NCBI GenBank assembly: GCA_014804755.1
Contig: JAAUZE010000031.1
Location: forward strand, 1-64,000
DNA length: 64,000 nucleotides
Origin: Lachnospiraceae bacterium
GTDB taxonomy: Bacteria; Bacillota; Clostridia; Lachnospirales; Lachnospiraceae
Direction of reading: 5' to 3'
Positions 48,851 through 60,261 of this stretch are shown piece by piece. Each line of letters opens with the position of its first letter. Positions within the stretch are counted from its first letter, which is position 1. Both the position numbers and the translations under genes were made by a program. Under the pieces are notes generated by a model. That model was given only the letters and a program-made list of their open reading frames with translations, had not been told where the DNA came from and did not search any database.

Positions 48851-51133
48851 TTATGACGCCCCTTTTGCAATCTGTCCGATCTCGCAATAGCTCTGAATAT
48901 ATTTCTCCGCCGGTACAGGCTTCGCATAATAATAGCCCTGTACACGCTTGCATCCGATACTTCGAAGCAGGTCTACCTGCTGTTCATTTTCCACGCCCTC
49001 ACAGATGACTTCCATGCCGAGTCCGTCCGCCATCTCAATGATCTTATGCAGGATGAGCGTACTCGAATCGGAGGTGACCGCCTCGCTGAAAAATTCCCTG
49101 TCGATCTTTAACACATCAAACGGCATGTCTTTTAAGGTGTTCAAAGAAGAATATCCCGAACCGAAATCATCCATGGACAGCTTGATGCCTTCTTTTTTCA
49201 TTGCTTTCAAAACTGAGACCATCCGGTCGCGGTCGTCAAACAACGCCGTCTCCGTTACTTCCAGTTCAATATATTCCTTTGGAATCTGACAGGAATCCAG
49301 CAACGTTCTGACCCTGTTGATATAATCCGGACTATGCAGAAGTACTCTCGACTGATTTACGGAGACCGGATAGATCACACCGCCCGCATCCAGCACGGAA
49401 CGCAATTTTTTGCAGACATTCTCCAACATATAAAAATCAAGCTCGCCGATAAATCCGTTTTTCTCAAACACCGGAATGAACTCGTCCGGGAATACCATAT
49501 TTCCTTCCGGACGGATCCAGCGCACAAGCGCCTCCGCACCGGCGACATGATTATTGACAATATCCCATTTTGCCTGAAGATATACCTGAAACTCCCCGTT
49601 ATCGAGCGCCTGCCGCATCTCGGATTCGATCTTGTTGACCTTGCTCATGTTGCGCATAATGGCATCCGTATAATAAGCCACGCTCTCTACTTCATTTCCG
49701 TTCAGGGAACGTCTTGCCGCATTTGCGCGGTCGATCATGACATCAATGTCCCGATCCTGCTTGCGGAGCTGATAGATTCCGTATTTCATGCGGATCGGAT
49801 AAGTAATGCCGTTTGCTACCGCATGCTCATTGACCTGCTTCATGTACTGCTCGCGCCGCTCGTTGACATCATTATCATTTACGGTCAGCGTCACAAACTG
49901 GTCGGAATCCATCCGCACACACAGTTCCTTGGAGGAATATACCTTTTTGTAAATATCCACGCATGCCTTCAGGATATCGTCTGCACGCAGATGCCCGTAC
50001 GCCTCGTTTAAGTAGCGGAAATTGGAGATATCAAAGCGTTGGACAATATAAGGTGTTTCCTCATGATTCTGCAAAATATTCACTGCTTCTTTATGGAAAT
50101 AATTGATGTTTTTCCAATTCGTTACATCGTCCGAATAGGCGATCGCTTCCATTTTTGCCGTCACGCTGCGGACATAGTGCCATATGAAAAAGACTGCGAC
50201 GACACTCAGCAAAAACAGCAGACCAAGCAACAGGATCATTTTGCGTATATAACGATAAATGAACATGCTCTGCACAGTCATATCCGTCACAGTGGCAATG
50301 GAATAGCCTTCCATCTCATCCAGCCGGCGAAGCATGATCAGACAGGCATGGGACTTCTCACCTTTCACCTCAAGCGACTGCATCGGTTCATTTTTCGCCG
50401 CATGGCGCATCTGCTGAACCTGACTCTTGGAATTCCTGTTGCCTTCGGTCAGGTCATACATCTGCATATAGAAATTGTTGGATGCCACCTGCGCAATATC
50501 CAGCTCATCATACGCACTATAGGACAGGATCTTTCCCTCATTCTCGATGATCCAGCAGGCGCTCTGGGTATGCAGCTCCTCAAAGATACTTCCGCTTGTC
50601 ATTCGGCTACAATCATAAATTGCCGCAAGCGTCCCCTCCTGTCCGTTTTCTTTCGTAATATGCATGGGAAATAAAAGGAATATGTCTCCTTCCTCCCGCA
50701 CATTTTCTATACTATGCACTTTTCCCGATTCCGCCTCTTGTATCTCCTCAATCCGCTGCGTCAAAGCATCCGTGTCTTCTCCGGCACTGTCCGCATACAT
50801 TCTGCTGCCTGAGATGTAGACAACCGTTTCAAACTCACCCGTCCGTTTTGCAAAGTCCAGGATCGTTCTGTATGCCGCGGCATTATCTTCGGAAATCGTT
50901 GCCAGATTCCGCCCGGTCTCCGCAAGCAGCCGCTCCAGATCCCCGATCTTTTCATCGACAAGCTGTCCGGCTCTCTCTATCATGGCGGGCTGCCGTTCCC
51001 TCACATTCCCCTGATAGGAACGATAGGTCGTGACCAAAAAGATCACGCTGACAACCGCACACAGGACATATGCCACCGCGGAACGGATCAGGATGTGATA
51101 CAAGTCGCTGTTAGTGATTTTTAATGATCTCAT
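48851..51133 (-). CDS. Cyclic-di-GMP phosphodiesterase with degenerate GGDEF and EAL domains
   Basis: A 760-residue membrane protein. Two membrane helices (about 15-35 and 290-312) enclose an extracytoplasmic sensor. The GGDEF domain is inactive: the motif reads MDSDQF near 410. The EAL domain is intact: the EAL motif is in GAEALVRW near 531, with MDDFGSGYSSL and DVLKIDREF following. Net activity should be cyclic-di-GMP breakdown. It probably counters the diguanylate cyclase encoded at 28694-30682. It starts 20 bases after a stop-rich gap following carB. Confidence 0.9.
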   Translation of the reverse strand: MRSLKITNSDLYHILIRSAVAYVLCAVVSVIFLVTTYRSYQGNVRERQPAMIERAGQLVDEKIGDLERLLAETGRNLATISEDNAAAYRTILDFAKRTGEFETVVYISGSRMYADSAGEDTDALTQRIEEIQEAESGKVHSIENVREEGDIFLLFPMHITKENGQEGTLAAIYDCSRMTSGSIFEELHTQSACWIIENEGKILSYSAYDELDIAQVASNNFYMQMYDLTEGNRNSKSQVQQMRHAAKNEPMQSLEVKGEKSHACLIMLRRLDEMEGYSIATVTDMTVQSMFIYRYIRKMILLLGLLFLLSVVAVFFIWHYVRSVTAKMEAIAYSDDVTNWKNINYFHKEAVNILQNHEETPYIVQRFDISNFRYLNEAYGHLRADDILKACVDIYKKVYSSKELCVRMDSDQFVTLTVNDNDVNERREQYMKQVNEHAVANGITYPIRMKYGIYQLRKQDRDIDVMIDRANAARRSLNGNEVESVAYYTDAIMRNMSKVNKIESEMRQALDNGEFQVYLQAKWDIVNNHVAGAEALVRWIRPEGNMVFPDEFIPVFEKNGFIGELDFYMLENVCKKLRSVLDAGGVIYPVSVNQSRVLLHSPDYINRVRTLLDSCQIPKEYIELEVTETALFDDRDRMVSVLKAMKKEGIKLSMDDFGSGYSSLNTLKDMPFDVLKIDREFFSEAVTSDSSTLILHKIIEMADGLGMEVICEGVENEQQVDLLRSIGCKRVQGYYYAKPVPAEKYIQSYCEIGQIAKGAS

Positions 51134-51165
51134 CCGCTATTCTGTTTTCTCCCTATTCCCCATCG

Positions 51166-54100
51166 TCACTTTTTTGCAATCCCCGCAATATCAATGAGGG
51201 TCATTTCCGTATTTTCGGCATTCTCCAGACTTGTCACAAGCGCGCGCGCCGTATCAAGCGATGTTAAGCAGTTGACTCCCGTCTCGATCGCCGTTCTCCG
51301 GATCAGGAATCCGTCCCTTGACTTGTCCCTGCCCTGCGTCGGCGTGTCGATGACAAGATCGATCCGATGACCGAGGATCAGATCCATGACTGTCGGCGAT
51401 TCCTGCTGGATCTTGTTGACCTTTCGCGCCTTGACACCCGCATCGTTTAATGCCTGCGCCGTGCTTCTTGTCGCATAGATCGTATAACCGAGCTTCTCAA
51501 AGCGTCTGCCGATCTCAATCGCCTCTCCCTTATCCGCATCCTTGACCGTAATGATCATCTGCTTGTACTTCGGCAGATCGACGCCTGCCCCGAGAAATGC
51601 CTTATACAGCGCTTCACGGAATGTTTTGCCGATGCCCAGACATTCTCCCGTTGATTTCATCTCCGGTCCTAAGCTGATCTCCGCTCCTCTGATTTTCTCA
51701 AAAGAAAATACGGGCATCTTGATGGCGATGTAATCTGCTTCCGGCTGTAGGCCCGGCTCGTAGCCGAGTCCCCGGATCGTATTGCCGATAATGACCTTGG
51801 TCGCCAGTTCCACGATCGGAATGCCCGTAACCTTACTGATATAGGGAACGGTGCGGCTCGACCGCGGGTTGACCTCTATGACATACACCTCGTCTCCCAC
51901 CGCAATAAACTGGATATTGATCAGGCCTCTGACATGCAGCGCCTTTGCCAGTCTGCGGGAATACTCGGCGATGGTCTCCTTTACTTTTTCGCTGACCGTA
52001 TGCGCGGGATACACCGAAATGCTGTCTCCCGAATGAACGCCCGTGCGTTCGATATGTTCCATGATGCCCGGAATCAGAATGTCGTTTCCGTCGCAGACAG
52101 CGTCAACCTCCAATTCCTTTCCCATCAGATATTTATCGACCAAAATCGGATGATCCTGCTCATAGCGGTTAATGACCGCCATAAACTCCTCAATCTCCGC
52201 GTCGGACAGCGCGATCTGCATACCCTGTCCGCCAAGCACATACGACGGTCTGACAAGAACCGGATAGCCGAGCCGGTTCGCAACCTCCTTCGCCTGTTCG
52301 GCCGTATAGACCGTGCCGCCCGCTGCACGGGGGATCTCCGTCTCCTGTAAAATGCGGTCAAACAGTTCCCTGTCTTCCGCCGCATCGACGTCCTCCGCCT
52401 TGGTACCGAGAATCGGAACGCCCATCTTCATCAGACTTTCCGTCAGCTTGATCGCCGTCTGTCCGCCGAACTGGACGACCGCGCCGTCCGGCTTCTCGAT
52501 ATTCACGATATTTTCCACATCCTCCGGCGTCAGCGGCTCAAAATAAAGCTTGTCCGCAATATCGAAATCCGTGCTGACCGTCTCCGGATTATTGTTAATG
52601 ATGATGGTCTCATAGCCCTCTTTTGCAAACGCCCATGTCGCATGGACAGAGCAGTAATCAAACTCGATTCCCTGTCCGATACGGATGGGACCGGAGCCAA
52701 GCACGAGCACTTTCTTCTCCGGCTTCGTCAAAACCGCCTCATTTTCGCCGTCATACACAGAGTAATAGTAGGGTGTTGCCGCCTCAAACTCCGCAGCGCA
52801 GGTATCCACCATCTTAAACGCCGCCACGATACCGTTTTCGTAACGCATCCGCTTGATCTCATCCTGCGGTTTTCCCGTCAGTGCGGCGATCACGTTATCG
52901 GGAAATTCCATGCGCTTTGCCTCTTTTAAGAGCGGCAGCGTCAAAGGCTCGCCTGAAAGCCGGTTTTCCATGGTGACAATCGCCTTTAACTTATCAATAA
53001 ACCAGACATCCACCATCGTAATCTCGTGGATCGTCTCATTGCTGATGCCCTTGCGCAGCGCCTCGGCGATCACAAAAATGCGCTGATCATCCACAATCTT
53101 TAAGCGCGCAAGCAGCTCCTCTTCGGACAGCCCCGTAAAATCATAGCTGCGCAGGCTGTCTACATGCTGCTCCAGCGAACGCAGCGCCTTCATGAGCGCA
53201 CCCTCGAAATTCGTGCAGATGCTCATGACCTCGCCTGTCGCCTTCATCTGGGTCGTCAGTGTTCTTTTTGCTGTAATAAATTTATCGAACGGCAGACGCG
53301 GCAGCTTGACCACGCAGTAATCAAGCGTCGGCTCAAAGCTGGCATAAGTCTTGCCCGTAATTGCGTTTTTAATCTCGTCAAGCGTATAGCCTAACGCGAT
53401 CTTCGCGGCAACCTTCGCGATCGGATAACCCGTTGCCTTTGACGCGAGTGCCGAAGAACGGCTCACGCGGGGATTCACCTCGATCACACAGTACTCAAAG
53501 CTTGTCGGATGCAGTGCAAACTGCACATTGCAGCCTCCCGTGATCTCTAACTCACTGATGATATTGAGTGCCGACGTACGCAGCATCTGATATTCTTTAT
53601 CCGATAGCGTCTGCGACGGAGCGACCACAATACTGTCGCCCGTATGTACACCGACCGGATCGATATTTTCCATGTTGCAGACGGTAATGACATTTCCCGC
53701 ACCATCCCGCATCACTTCATACTCGATTTCCTTCCAGCCTGCGATACAGCGCTCTACGAGTACCTGCCCGACACGCGAAAGCCGCAGACCGTTTTCCAGG
53801 ATTTCTTCCAGCTCAACCTGATTGTGGGCGATACCGCCGCCCGAACCGCCGAGCGTATAAGCAGGGCGGAGCACAACCGGATAACCGATCTTCTTGGCAA
53901 AAGCAACGCCGTCCTCGATACTCTCGACCACAAGGGACGCCGCGACCGGCTCCCCGAGCTTTTCCATCGTATTCTTAAATTCCAGACGGTCTTCCGCCTT
54001 CTTGATCGTCATTGCCGTCGTGCCGATCAGCTTCACGCCATGTTCCGCAAGAAAGCCGGACTCCGCAAGCTCCATGCCGAGATTTAAGCCCGCCTGTCCG

Positions 54101-54372
54101 CCCAGCGTCGGCAGCACGCTGTCCGGCTGCTCTTTTAGAATGATCTGCTCCAACACGCGTGCATTTAACGGCTCAATATAGACCTTATCCGCAATATCCC
54201 CATCCGTCATGATCGTTGCCGGATTGGAATTGACCAGAATGACCTCAACGCCCTCTTCCTTTAATGAGCGGCATGCCTGTGTTCCCGCATAATCAAACTC
54301 TGCAGCTTGTCCGATCACGATCGGACCGGAACCGATCACCAGTACCTTTTTGATATTAGGATTCTTAGGCAT
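51166..54372 (-). CDS. carB: Carbamoyl-phosphate synthase, large subunit
   Basis: A 1068-residue CarB with two ATP-grasp halves: [20 protein letters not shown] at the start and its counterpart [20 protein letters not shown] near 555, and the C-terminal allosteric domain (last 130 residues). It makes carbamoyl phosphate from glutamine-derived ammonia, bicarbonate and ATP for pyrimidines and arginine. It overlaps carA by eight bases, with AGGA ahead of the ATG inside carA. Confidence 0.98.
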   Translation of the reverse strand: MPKNPNIKKVLVIGSGPIVIGQAAEFDYAGTQACRSLKEEGVEVILVNSNPATIMTDGDIADKVYIEPLNARVLEQIILKEQPDSVLPTLGGQAGLNLGMELAESGFLAEHGVKLIGTTAMTIKKAEDRLEFKNTMEKLGEPVAASLVVESIEDGVAFAKKIGYPVVLRPAYTLGGSGGGIAHNQVELEEILENGLRLSRVGQVLVERCIAGWKEIEYEVMRDGAGNVITVCNMENIDPVGVHTGDSIVVAPSQTLSDKEYQMLRTSALNIISELEITGGCNVQFALHPTSFEYCVIEVNPRVSRSSALASKATGYPIAKVAAKIALGYTLDEIKNAITGKTYASFEPTLDYCVVKLPRLPFDKFITAKRTLTTQMKATGEVMSICTNFEGALMKALRSLEQHVDSLRSYDFTGLSEEELLARLKIVDDQRIFVIAEALRKGISNETIHEITMVDVWFIDKLKAIVTMENRLSGEPLTLPLLKEAKRMEFPDNVIAALTGKPQDEIKRMRYENGIVAAFKMVDTCAAEFEAATPYYYSVYDGENEAVLTKPEKKVLVLGSGPIRIGQGIEFDYCSVHATWAFAKEGYETIIINNNPETVSTDFDIADKLYFEPLTPEDVENIVNIEKPDGAVVQFGGQTAIKLTESLMKMGVPILGTKAEDVDAAEDRELFDRILQETEIPRAAGGTVYTAEQAKEVANRLGYPVLVRPSYVLGGQGMQIALSDAEIEEFMAVINRYEQDHPILVDKYLMGKELEVDAVCDGNDILIPGIMEHIERTGVHSGDSISVYPAHTVSEKVKETIAEYSRRLAKALHVRGLINIQFIAVGDEVYVIEVNPRSSRTVPYISKVTGIPIVELATKVIIGNTIRGLGYEPGLQPEADYIAIKMPVFSFEKIRGAEISLGPEMKSTGECLGIGKTFREALYKAFLGAGVDLPKYKQMIITVKDADKGEAIEIGRRFEKLGYTIYATRSTAQALNDAGVKARKVNKIQQESPTVMDLILGHRIDLVIDTPTQGRDKSRDGFLIRRTAIETGVNCLTSLDTARALVTSLENAENTEMTLIDIAGIAKK

Positions 54373-55582
54373 TCTTGTATTCCTCCATCATCTTGATAAA
54401 GCGGTCGAACAGATATGCGGAATCCTGCGGTCCCGCGCATGCTTCGGGATGGTACTGTACCGTAAAAATGCGTTTTCCCGTATAGGACAGGCCTTCGTTT
54501 GTGCCATCGTTGACATTGACAAATGCGGGTACGGCAACCCGCGCATCCAGCTTGTCCATATCGACGACATAACCGTGATTCTGAGATGTGATATAGACTC
54601 TGCCTGTCGCTAAATCCTTGACGGGATGGTTCCCGCCGCGGTGTCCGTATTTCATCTTGAATGTATCTGCACCCGTTGCAAGTGCCATGAGCTGATGTCC
54701 GAGACAGATGCCGAAGATCGGAAAATCCGTCTCGTAAAGCTTGGCGAGTTCCGCGATCACCTCCGTGCATTCCTTCGGGTCGCCGGGACCGTTGCTTAAC
54801 ATGATGCCGTCCGGTTTGGATGCAATGATCTCCTGCGCCGTCGTTCCTGCCGGGTAGATCATCACCTGACAGCCGCGCTGTGCAAGCGAATGCGCAATAT
54901 TGTCCTTTGCGCCGAAATCAAGCAGCGCAACGCGCATACCCGCGCCGTTTAACTCCCGCACAAGGGAGGGACGTTTTTCTCTCTCTCCTTCCGTCTTACC
55001 GCTCTCCATGAAGCGCGCATACTGTTCCGCATCAAAATGCGAAGAACCGGAGATGGGTCCGTTCTCGGAAAGCTCTTTTGTTCCCTCTATCACATAGGGC
55101 TCTTTGCAGGTCACCTTTTCGACGACCCTGCCCGTCCGATATTCTTTTAGCTTGGGAAGAATGGATTCGATACGGAATTGCTCATTCGTGGTGATCATCC
55201 CGTTCATTGTGCCTTTTTCGCGAAGAAGCTTGACAAGGGCACGTGTGTCGATACCGGCGATACCCGGAACGCCGTGACGCTCAAGAAAGCTTTGAATCGT
55301 TTCGTCACTCCTGAAATTGCTCGGAACCGCGGACAATTCCCTGACAATGAAACCGTCCGGCCATGGCTGCTTTGACTCCATATCCTCATGACAGACACCG
55401 TAGTTGCCGATCAACGGATAGGTCATGCACACTGCCTGCCCCGCGTAGGAGGGATCGGTCAGTACTTCCAAATACCCCGCCATGGAGGTGTTAAACACGA
55501 TCTCACTGACCACTTCCCTGACCGCACCGATGTGATACCCCTCAAACACGGTGCCGTCTTCCAAAATCAAGAATGCTTTCAT
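54365..55582 (-). CDS. carA: Carbamoyl-phosphate synthase, small subunit
   Basis: A 405-residue glutamine amidotransferase subunit. The N-terminal half ([17 protein letters not shown], then [15 protein letters not shown]) and the class I amidotransferase with Cys in GICLGHQLM and HPE(A) near the end are complete. It feeds ammonia to CarB. The start MKAFLIL at 55582 is chosen; the longer frame adds unrelated residues that lie across the promoter. It is the first gene of carAB. Confidence 0.97.
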   Translation of the reverse strand: MKAFLILEDGTVFEGYHIGAVREVVSEIVFNTSMAGYLEVLTDPSYAGQAVCMTYPLIGNYGVCHEDMESKQPWPDGFIVRELSAVPSNFRSDETIQSFLERHGVPGIAGIDTRALVKLLREKGTMNGMITTNEQFRIESILPKLKEYRTGRVVEKVTCKEPYVIEGTKELSENGPISGSSHFDAEQYARFMESGKTEGEREKRPSLVRELNGAGMRVALLDFGAKDNIAHSLAQRGCQVMIYPAGTTAQEIIASKPDGIMLSNGPGDPKECTEVIAELAKLYETDFPIFGICLGHQLMALATGADTFKMKYGHRGGNHPVKDLATGRVYITSQNHGYVVDMDKLDARVAVPAFVNVNDGTNEGLSYTGKRIFTVQYHPEACAGPQDSAYLFDRFIKMMEEYKNA

Positions 55583-55618
55583 GTCGTATCCATTCCCTTC
55601 CAAATCCATAATCAGTTT

Positions 55619-55647
55619 ATTATAACATAGGGCGCTTCCCGCTTCAA
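55619..55647 (-). promoter_or_regulatory. Promoter of carAB
   Basis: On the minus strand TTGAAG (55642-55647) and a perfect TATAAT (55619-55624) with a 17-base spacer, 37 bases before the carA start. The short untranslated leader leaves no room for a pyrimidine attenuator. Confidence 0.8.
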
Positions 55648-55707
55648 CAGCCGTTCGCGCCCTGTTTTCTGGTAAAATAGTACCATTTTGTGTGTTCGTA
55701 GTGCCCG

Positions 55708-56364
55708 TCACAAATTTGAACATCGTTCAATCATCTGTGGAAGCTGTTTGATCGAATCGATGGAAAGCAGCGGTTTTGCCACGTTTCCAAGTCCGTATGC
55801 CGCAAAGATCATCGGCACACCTGCCTCCAGACACGCGTCCGCGTCGCCCTGCGTATCCCCGACATAGACAGGATGCCTTAATCCGTGCTTTTCGATCAGA
55901 CGGCGCATGGTCTCACTCTTCGGCGCAAGCGTGTCGCCGTAGCAAAGATGATCGGTGATGAATTCCGTGATCCCCGCCCCCTTCATGCAGACCTCAATAT
56001 AGCCGCACTGACAATTGCTGACGATGAAAAGAGGAAATTGCTCTGCCAGAAGCGCCATGGTCTCTTTCACGCCGTCGTACACTATGCCCGGCTTTTCGTG
56101 TAACAGCTCATTTTCATAGGAAAAACAGCGTTCCGCCATCTGTGCGCGCTCCTCGCCGTGAAGCTCCGGGAACAGCGCAGCGGCAATATCCTCCATGGTC
56201 TTTCCGAACAGCCCCGTCAGAAATTCCTTCGGAAATGCGCCCTTTTCCGGATAGTACCTCTCCATGACGACATTCCATGACTCTGCAACCGTATCGCGCG
56301 AATCCCATATGGTGCCGTCCACATCAAAAATGATGCTGTCCGCTTTGACCGCTTGTTCTGCCAT
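55708..56364 (-). CDS. HAD-superfamily hydrolase (phosphoglycolate phosphatase-like)
   Basis: A 218-residue HAD phosphatase. Motif I is FDVDGTIWDSRDT (nucleophile Asp and the second Asp), motif II is in LFIVSNCQC and motif III has KP-like SETMRRLIEKHGLR, then YVGDTQGDADACLEAG. The helical cap places it in subclass I. Substrate unknown; phosphoglycolate or nucleotide phosphates are usual. AAGGAG is nine bases before the ATG. It follows purL by 15 bases, so it is in the same transcript. Confidence 0.9.
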   Translation of the reverse strand: MAEQAVKADSIIFDVDGTIWDSRDTVAESWNVVMERYYPEKGAFPKEFLTGLFGKTMEDIAAALFPELHGEERAQMAERCFSYENELLHEKPGIVYDGVKETMALLAEQFPLFIVSNCQCGYIEVCMKGAGITEFITDHLCYGDTLAPKSETMRRLIEKHGLRHPVYVGDTQGDADACLEAGVPMIFAAYGLGNVAKPLLSIDSIKQLPQMIERCSNL

Positions 56365-56379
56365 ATAACAAATTGCTCC

Positions 56380-59300
56380 TTACATAAAATATTTCACGCC
56401 CGACTCGAAGATTTTTAAGTCCTGCTCGCCGTAAATATTGATCGCAACGTTTTCTCCCTGGCGCTCGGAATGTGCCATTTTTCCAAGGACGCGTCCGTCC
56501 GGCGACGTGATACCCTCGATCGCCCGATAGGAGCCGTTGATATTCCACTCCTCATCCATGGAAATGTTTCCTTCCGGATCCGCATACTGTGTCGCCACCT
56601 GTCCGTTTGCGAACAGCTTGTCCACCCATTCTGCGGGAGCGACAAAGCGCCCCTCTCCGTGCGACGCCGGGTTGACATAAGTATTTCCAAGTTCCGCGCC
56701 CGCTAACCATGGAGACAGGTTGGACACCACCTTGATATATGCCATTTTGGAAATATGGCGGTTGATCGTATTAAACGTCAGCGTCGGCGAATCCTCGTTT
56801 TGTCCGACGATTTCTCCGTGCGGCACAAGCCCGAGTTTAATGAGCGCCTGAAAACCATTGCAGATGCCGAGCGCTAAACCGTCTCTCTCATTAAGAAGCT
56901 TTCTCACTGCTTCCTCTAACTTCGCATTACGGAATGCCGTCGCAAAAAATTTCGCGCTGCCGTCCGGCTCGTCACCTGCGGAAAAGCCGCCCGGGAACAT
57001 GATGATCTGCGCTCCCGCGATCGCTTTCTCAAATTCCGCTACGGACTCACGAATGTCCTCCGCAGTCAGATTGCGGAATACCTTTGTGATCACATTCGCC
57101 CCTGCACGCTCAAACGCTCTGCCACTGTCGTATTCACAGTTTGTCCCCGGAAATACGGGAATGAATACGGTCGGCTTCGCCACTTTCTGCTTACAGATAT
57201 GAATGCTGTCCGCACGGTAAAGTCCTGTATCCACCGCCTCGGTTCCTTTTTCCGCCTTCGTGGGGAACACGCGCTCTAACTTTGCTTTCCACGCATTCAG
57301 CGCCTCCTCATTCGAAAGAATCATATCGCCGCACACGAAATCCCGCTCCGTCACTTCACCGATGAGTTCATGGGGAATGGCTACCTCTCCGATTCGATCT
57401 GCCGGAATCTCCGCGATCATACCGCCCATCTCATTGGCAAAGAGCGTTTCGGGAGAAACGGTATCCGCAATCCGCACACCGAGCCCGTTTCCGAACGCCA
57501 TCTTGGAAAGGGCTGCCGCCGCACCGTACGCATCCAGCGTGTAGGCGGACACGATCACACCGCCCTCGATCATTCCTGCCACTGCGTCATAAAGCACCAT
57601 CACCTTCTCATAGACAGGGAGTGCATATTCGTCTTTTTCCAAAGTAAACTTCACGAGCAGATTCCCTGCTTTTTTCAGCTCCGGCGTGATGATATCTTTT
57701 TCATGTGCCACATCCACCGCAAACGACACGAGTGTCGGCGGCACATCAATCTCATTAAAAGTACCGGACATGCTGTCTTTTCCGCCGATGGACGGAAGAG
57801 AGAAGCCGATCTGCGCATCGTACGCACCGAGCAGCGCCGCAAACGGCTGGCTCCAGCGCGAAGGCTCCTTTGTCATGCGGCGGAAATATTCCTGAAACGT
57901 AAAGCGTACCTTGCGGTAATCACCGCCCGCCGCCACGATCTTGCTTAAGGACTGCGTTACGGCATAGACCGCCCCGTGATACGGGCTCCAGCTTGATAAA
58001 TACGGATCGAAGCCGTAGCTCATCATCGTTACCACATCCGTTTTGCCGGTCAGCGTCGGCAGCTTCGCAACCATCGTCTGCGTCTCCGTCAGCTGATACT
58101 TGCCGCCATAAGGCATATAGACGCTGCCCGCGCCGATGGAGGAGTCAAACATCTCTACAAGTCCCTTCTGTGAGCAGACATTCAAATCCCGCAGGGTTGC
58201 CAGCCATGCGCCGCGCACATCGCCGTTTTTCAGAGCGGCCTCCACGTCCGGGATCGCCGTTTTATTCAAATAATTCTCCGCTTCATCCGGTATATCGACC
58301 TTGACCGCGGTCTCCTGATGCGCGCCGTTTGTGTCAAGGAACGCCCTCGCAATATTGACGATCTCTTTTCCGCGCCACGTCAGCACCAGACGGGGTTCCC
58401 CTGTCACAACCGCAACCTTGACCGCCTCTAAGTTTTCCTCCGCGGCATAGCCGAGGAATTCCTCCGCATCCTTTGGGGAAACAACGACCGCCATACGCTC
58501 CTGCGATTCAGAAATGGCAAGCTCCGTGCCGTCCAAGCCCGCATATTTCTTCGGCACTTTATCCAGATCGACTTTCAGACCATCAGCAAGCTCACCGATC
58601 GCCACGGACACGCCTCCCGCGCCGAAGTCATTACATTTTTTGATGATGCGCGTCACTTCCGGTCTGCGGAACAGACGCTGGATTTTTCTCTCAGTCGGCG
58701 CATTTCCTTTCTGTACTTCCGCGCCGCACGTTGATAAAGACTGCGTCGTGTGCACCTTCGAGGAGCCCGTCGCGCCGCCGCAGCCGTCGCGTCCCGTGCG
58801 TCCGCCGAGCAGAATGATCACATCATCCGGCTCGGAATTTTCGCGGATGACATGCTTTCTCGGCGCCGCGCCCATGACCGCGCCGATCTCCATTCTTTTT
58901 GCCACATAATCGGGATGGTATACTTCCTTGACATAACCCGTCGCAAGACCGATCTGGTTTCCGTAGGACGAATAGCCGCTTGCCGCTCCGCGCACAAGCT
59001 TTTTCTGAGAAAGCTTGCCCTGCAGGGTCTGCTCTACCGGTACGGTCGGATCCGCCGCTCCGGTGATGCGCATTGCCTGATAGACATAGCCCCGCCCCGA
59101 AAGCGGATCGCGGATCGCGCCGCCAAGGCAGGTCGCCGCGCCTCCGAACGGTTCGATCTCCGTCGGATGGTTGTGTGTCTCGTTCTTGAAAAAGACGAGC
59201 CACTCCTCCTCTTTTCCGTCAACCTCAACCGGAACGACGATCGAGCAGGCGTTGATCTCATCGGATTTCTCCATATCCTCCAGTTTTCCCTCCGCCTTTA

Positions 59301-60156
59301 ACTTGCGCATCGCCATGAGCGCCAAGTCCATCAGGCAGACAAATTTATCGCTCCGTCCCGCATACAGCTCCTTCCGCGCATCGAGATAGCTCTGATAGGA
59401 CGCTTCGATCGGCGCACGGTATTTCCCGTCCGCGAAAGTAACATCCTTTAACTCCGTGGAAAACGTCGTATGCCGGCAGTGATCGGACCAATAGGTGTCC
59501 AGCACGCGGATTTCCGTCATCGTCGGGTCGCGGTGCTCCTCCCCGTTAAAATAGCGCTGTATATGCAAAAAGTCCTCATAGGTCATTGCCAGCCCTAAGG
59601 AATCATACAGCGCGCGAAACTCCCCGTCCGCCATATGGATAAAATCATGAAGAACCGCCACGTCGTCCGGTTCCGCATAATCCACACGCAGGGTGTCGGG
59701 CTTTTTCATGCCCGTCTCCTTCGAATCCACAGGGTTGATGCAGTATGCCTTGATCTTTTCCATCTGCGCATCCGTCACATCGCCCTCGACAATGTAGGTA
59801 ACGGCTGTTTTGATGATCGGCTCCTCATCCTCTTTTAAGAAGCGGACACACTGCACCGCCGAATCGGCTCTCTGGTCAAACTGCCCTGCCAGATATTCCA
59901 CGCTGAACACATGAGCACCCTCGGGTACTTCGATCGTCTCACGGTAAAGCAGATCAACGGGCGGCTCGCAAAAAACACATCTGCAAGCCTGTTCAAACAC
60001 CTCATCGGATATATTCTCCACATCATAACGGATCAGCATACGCACCGCTTTCACGCCGTCCATCCCGAGATAGCCGCGGATGTCCTCCGTCAGCTCCTTT
60101 GCCGCCGCCGCATACGGCTGCTTCTTTTCCACATAAATACGCCTTACCTCACTCAT
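56380..60156 (-). CDS. purL: Phosphoribosylformylglycinamidine synthase, single-chain
   Basis: A 1258-residue FGAM synthase, the fused PurL-PurQ form that needs no separate PurS. N-terminal domain, two AIR-synthase-like halves (PTEIEPFGGAATCLGGAIRDP near 360) and a C-terminal glutamine amidotransferase with the Cys in ALGICNGFQAL near 1110 and SHGEGRFVAP are in order. It catalyses the fourth step of purine synthesis. The start MSEVRR at 60156 fits the family; an ATG at 60168 is only two bases from AAAGGAG. Two hairpins separate it from the tetR gene. Confidence 0.96.
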   Translation of the reverse strand: MSEVRRIYVEKKQPYAAAAKELTEDIRGYLGMDGVKAVRMLIRYDVENISDEVFEQACRCVFCEPPVDLLYRETIEVPEGAHVFSVEYLAGQFDQRADSAVQCVRFLKEDEEPIIKTAVTYIVEGDVTDAQMEKIKAYCINPVDSKETGMKKPDTLRVDYAEPDDVAVLHDFIHMADGEFRALYDSLGLAMTYEDFLHIQRYFNGEEHRDPTMTEIRVLDTYWSDHCRHTTFSTELKDVTFADGKYRAPIEASYQSYLDARKELYAGRSDKFVCLMDLALMAMRKLKAEGKLEDMEKSDEINACSIVVPVEVDGKEEEWLVFFKNETHNHPTEIEPFGGAATCLGGAIRDPLSGRGYVYQAMRITGAADPTVPVEQTLQGKLSQKKLVRGAASGYSSYGNQIGLATGYVKEVYHPDYVAKRMEIGAVMGAAPRKHVIRENSEPDDVIILLGGRTGRDGCGGATGSSKVHTTQSLSTCGAEVQKGNAPTERKIQRLFRRPEVTRIIKKCNDFGAGGVSVAIGELADGLKVDLDKVPKKYAGLDGTELAISESQERMAVVVSPKDAEEFLGYAAEENLEAVKVAVVTGEPRLVLTWRGKEIVNIARAFLDTNGAHQETAVKVDIPDEAENYLNKTAIPDVEAALKNGDVRGAWLATLRDLNVCSQKGLVEMFDSSIGAGSVYMPYGGKYQLTETQTMVAKLPTLTGKTDVVTMMSYGFDPYLSSWSPYHGAVYAVTQSLSKIVAAGGDYRKVRFTFQEYFRRMTKEPSRWSQPFAALLGAYDAQIGFSLPSIGGKDSMSGTFNEIDVPPTLVSFAVDVAHEKDIITPELKKAGNLLVKFTLEKDEYALPVYEKVMVLYDAVAGMIEGGVIVSAYTLDAYGAAAALSKMAFGNGLGVRIADTVSPETLFANEMGGMIAEIPADRIGEVAIPHELIGEVTERDFVCGDMILSNEEALNAWKAKLERVFPTKAEKGTEAVDTGLYRADSIHICKQKVAKPTVFIPVFPGTNCEYDSGRAFERAGANVITKVFRNLTAEDIRESVAEFEKAIAGAQIIMFPGGFSAGDEPDGSAKFFATAFRNAKLEEAVRKLLNERDGLALGICNGFQALIKLGLVPHGEIVGQNEDSPTLTFNTINRHISKMAYIKVVSNLSPWLAGAELGNTYVNPASHGEGRFVAPAEWVDKLFANGQVATQYADPEGNISMDEEWNINGSYRAIEGITSPDGRVLGKMAHSERQGENVAINIYGEQDLKIFESGVKYFM

Positions 60157-60209
60157 GCCAAGTACCATTGCTCCTTTCTGCCTGCACCTGATTTGTATAT
60201 TTTGCTTAA

Positions 60210-60261
60210 AAAAGAGTTTGCCAAAAAGCAAACTCTTTTGAAAGAACGCGCAGCGTTCTTT
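60210..60261 (-). terminator. Tandem hairpins terminating the upstream tetR gene
   Basis: On the minus strand, AAAGAACGC-TGC-GCGTTCTTT (60241-60261) follows the tetR stop, then a perfect 12-base stem AAAAGAGTTTGC with six-base loop (60210-60239) ending in TTTTTT, a standard terminator. The first hairpin has the same arms as the one at 11992-12012. Confidence 0.8.

Noticed and set aside
49334-50674. Two plus-strand open frames of over 200 codons
   Set aside because: Both are antisense to the GGDEF/EAL gene, whose domains are clear.
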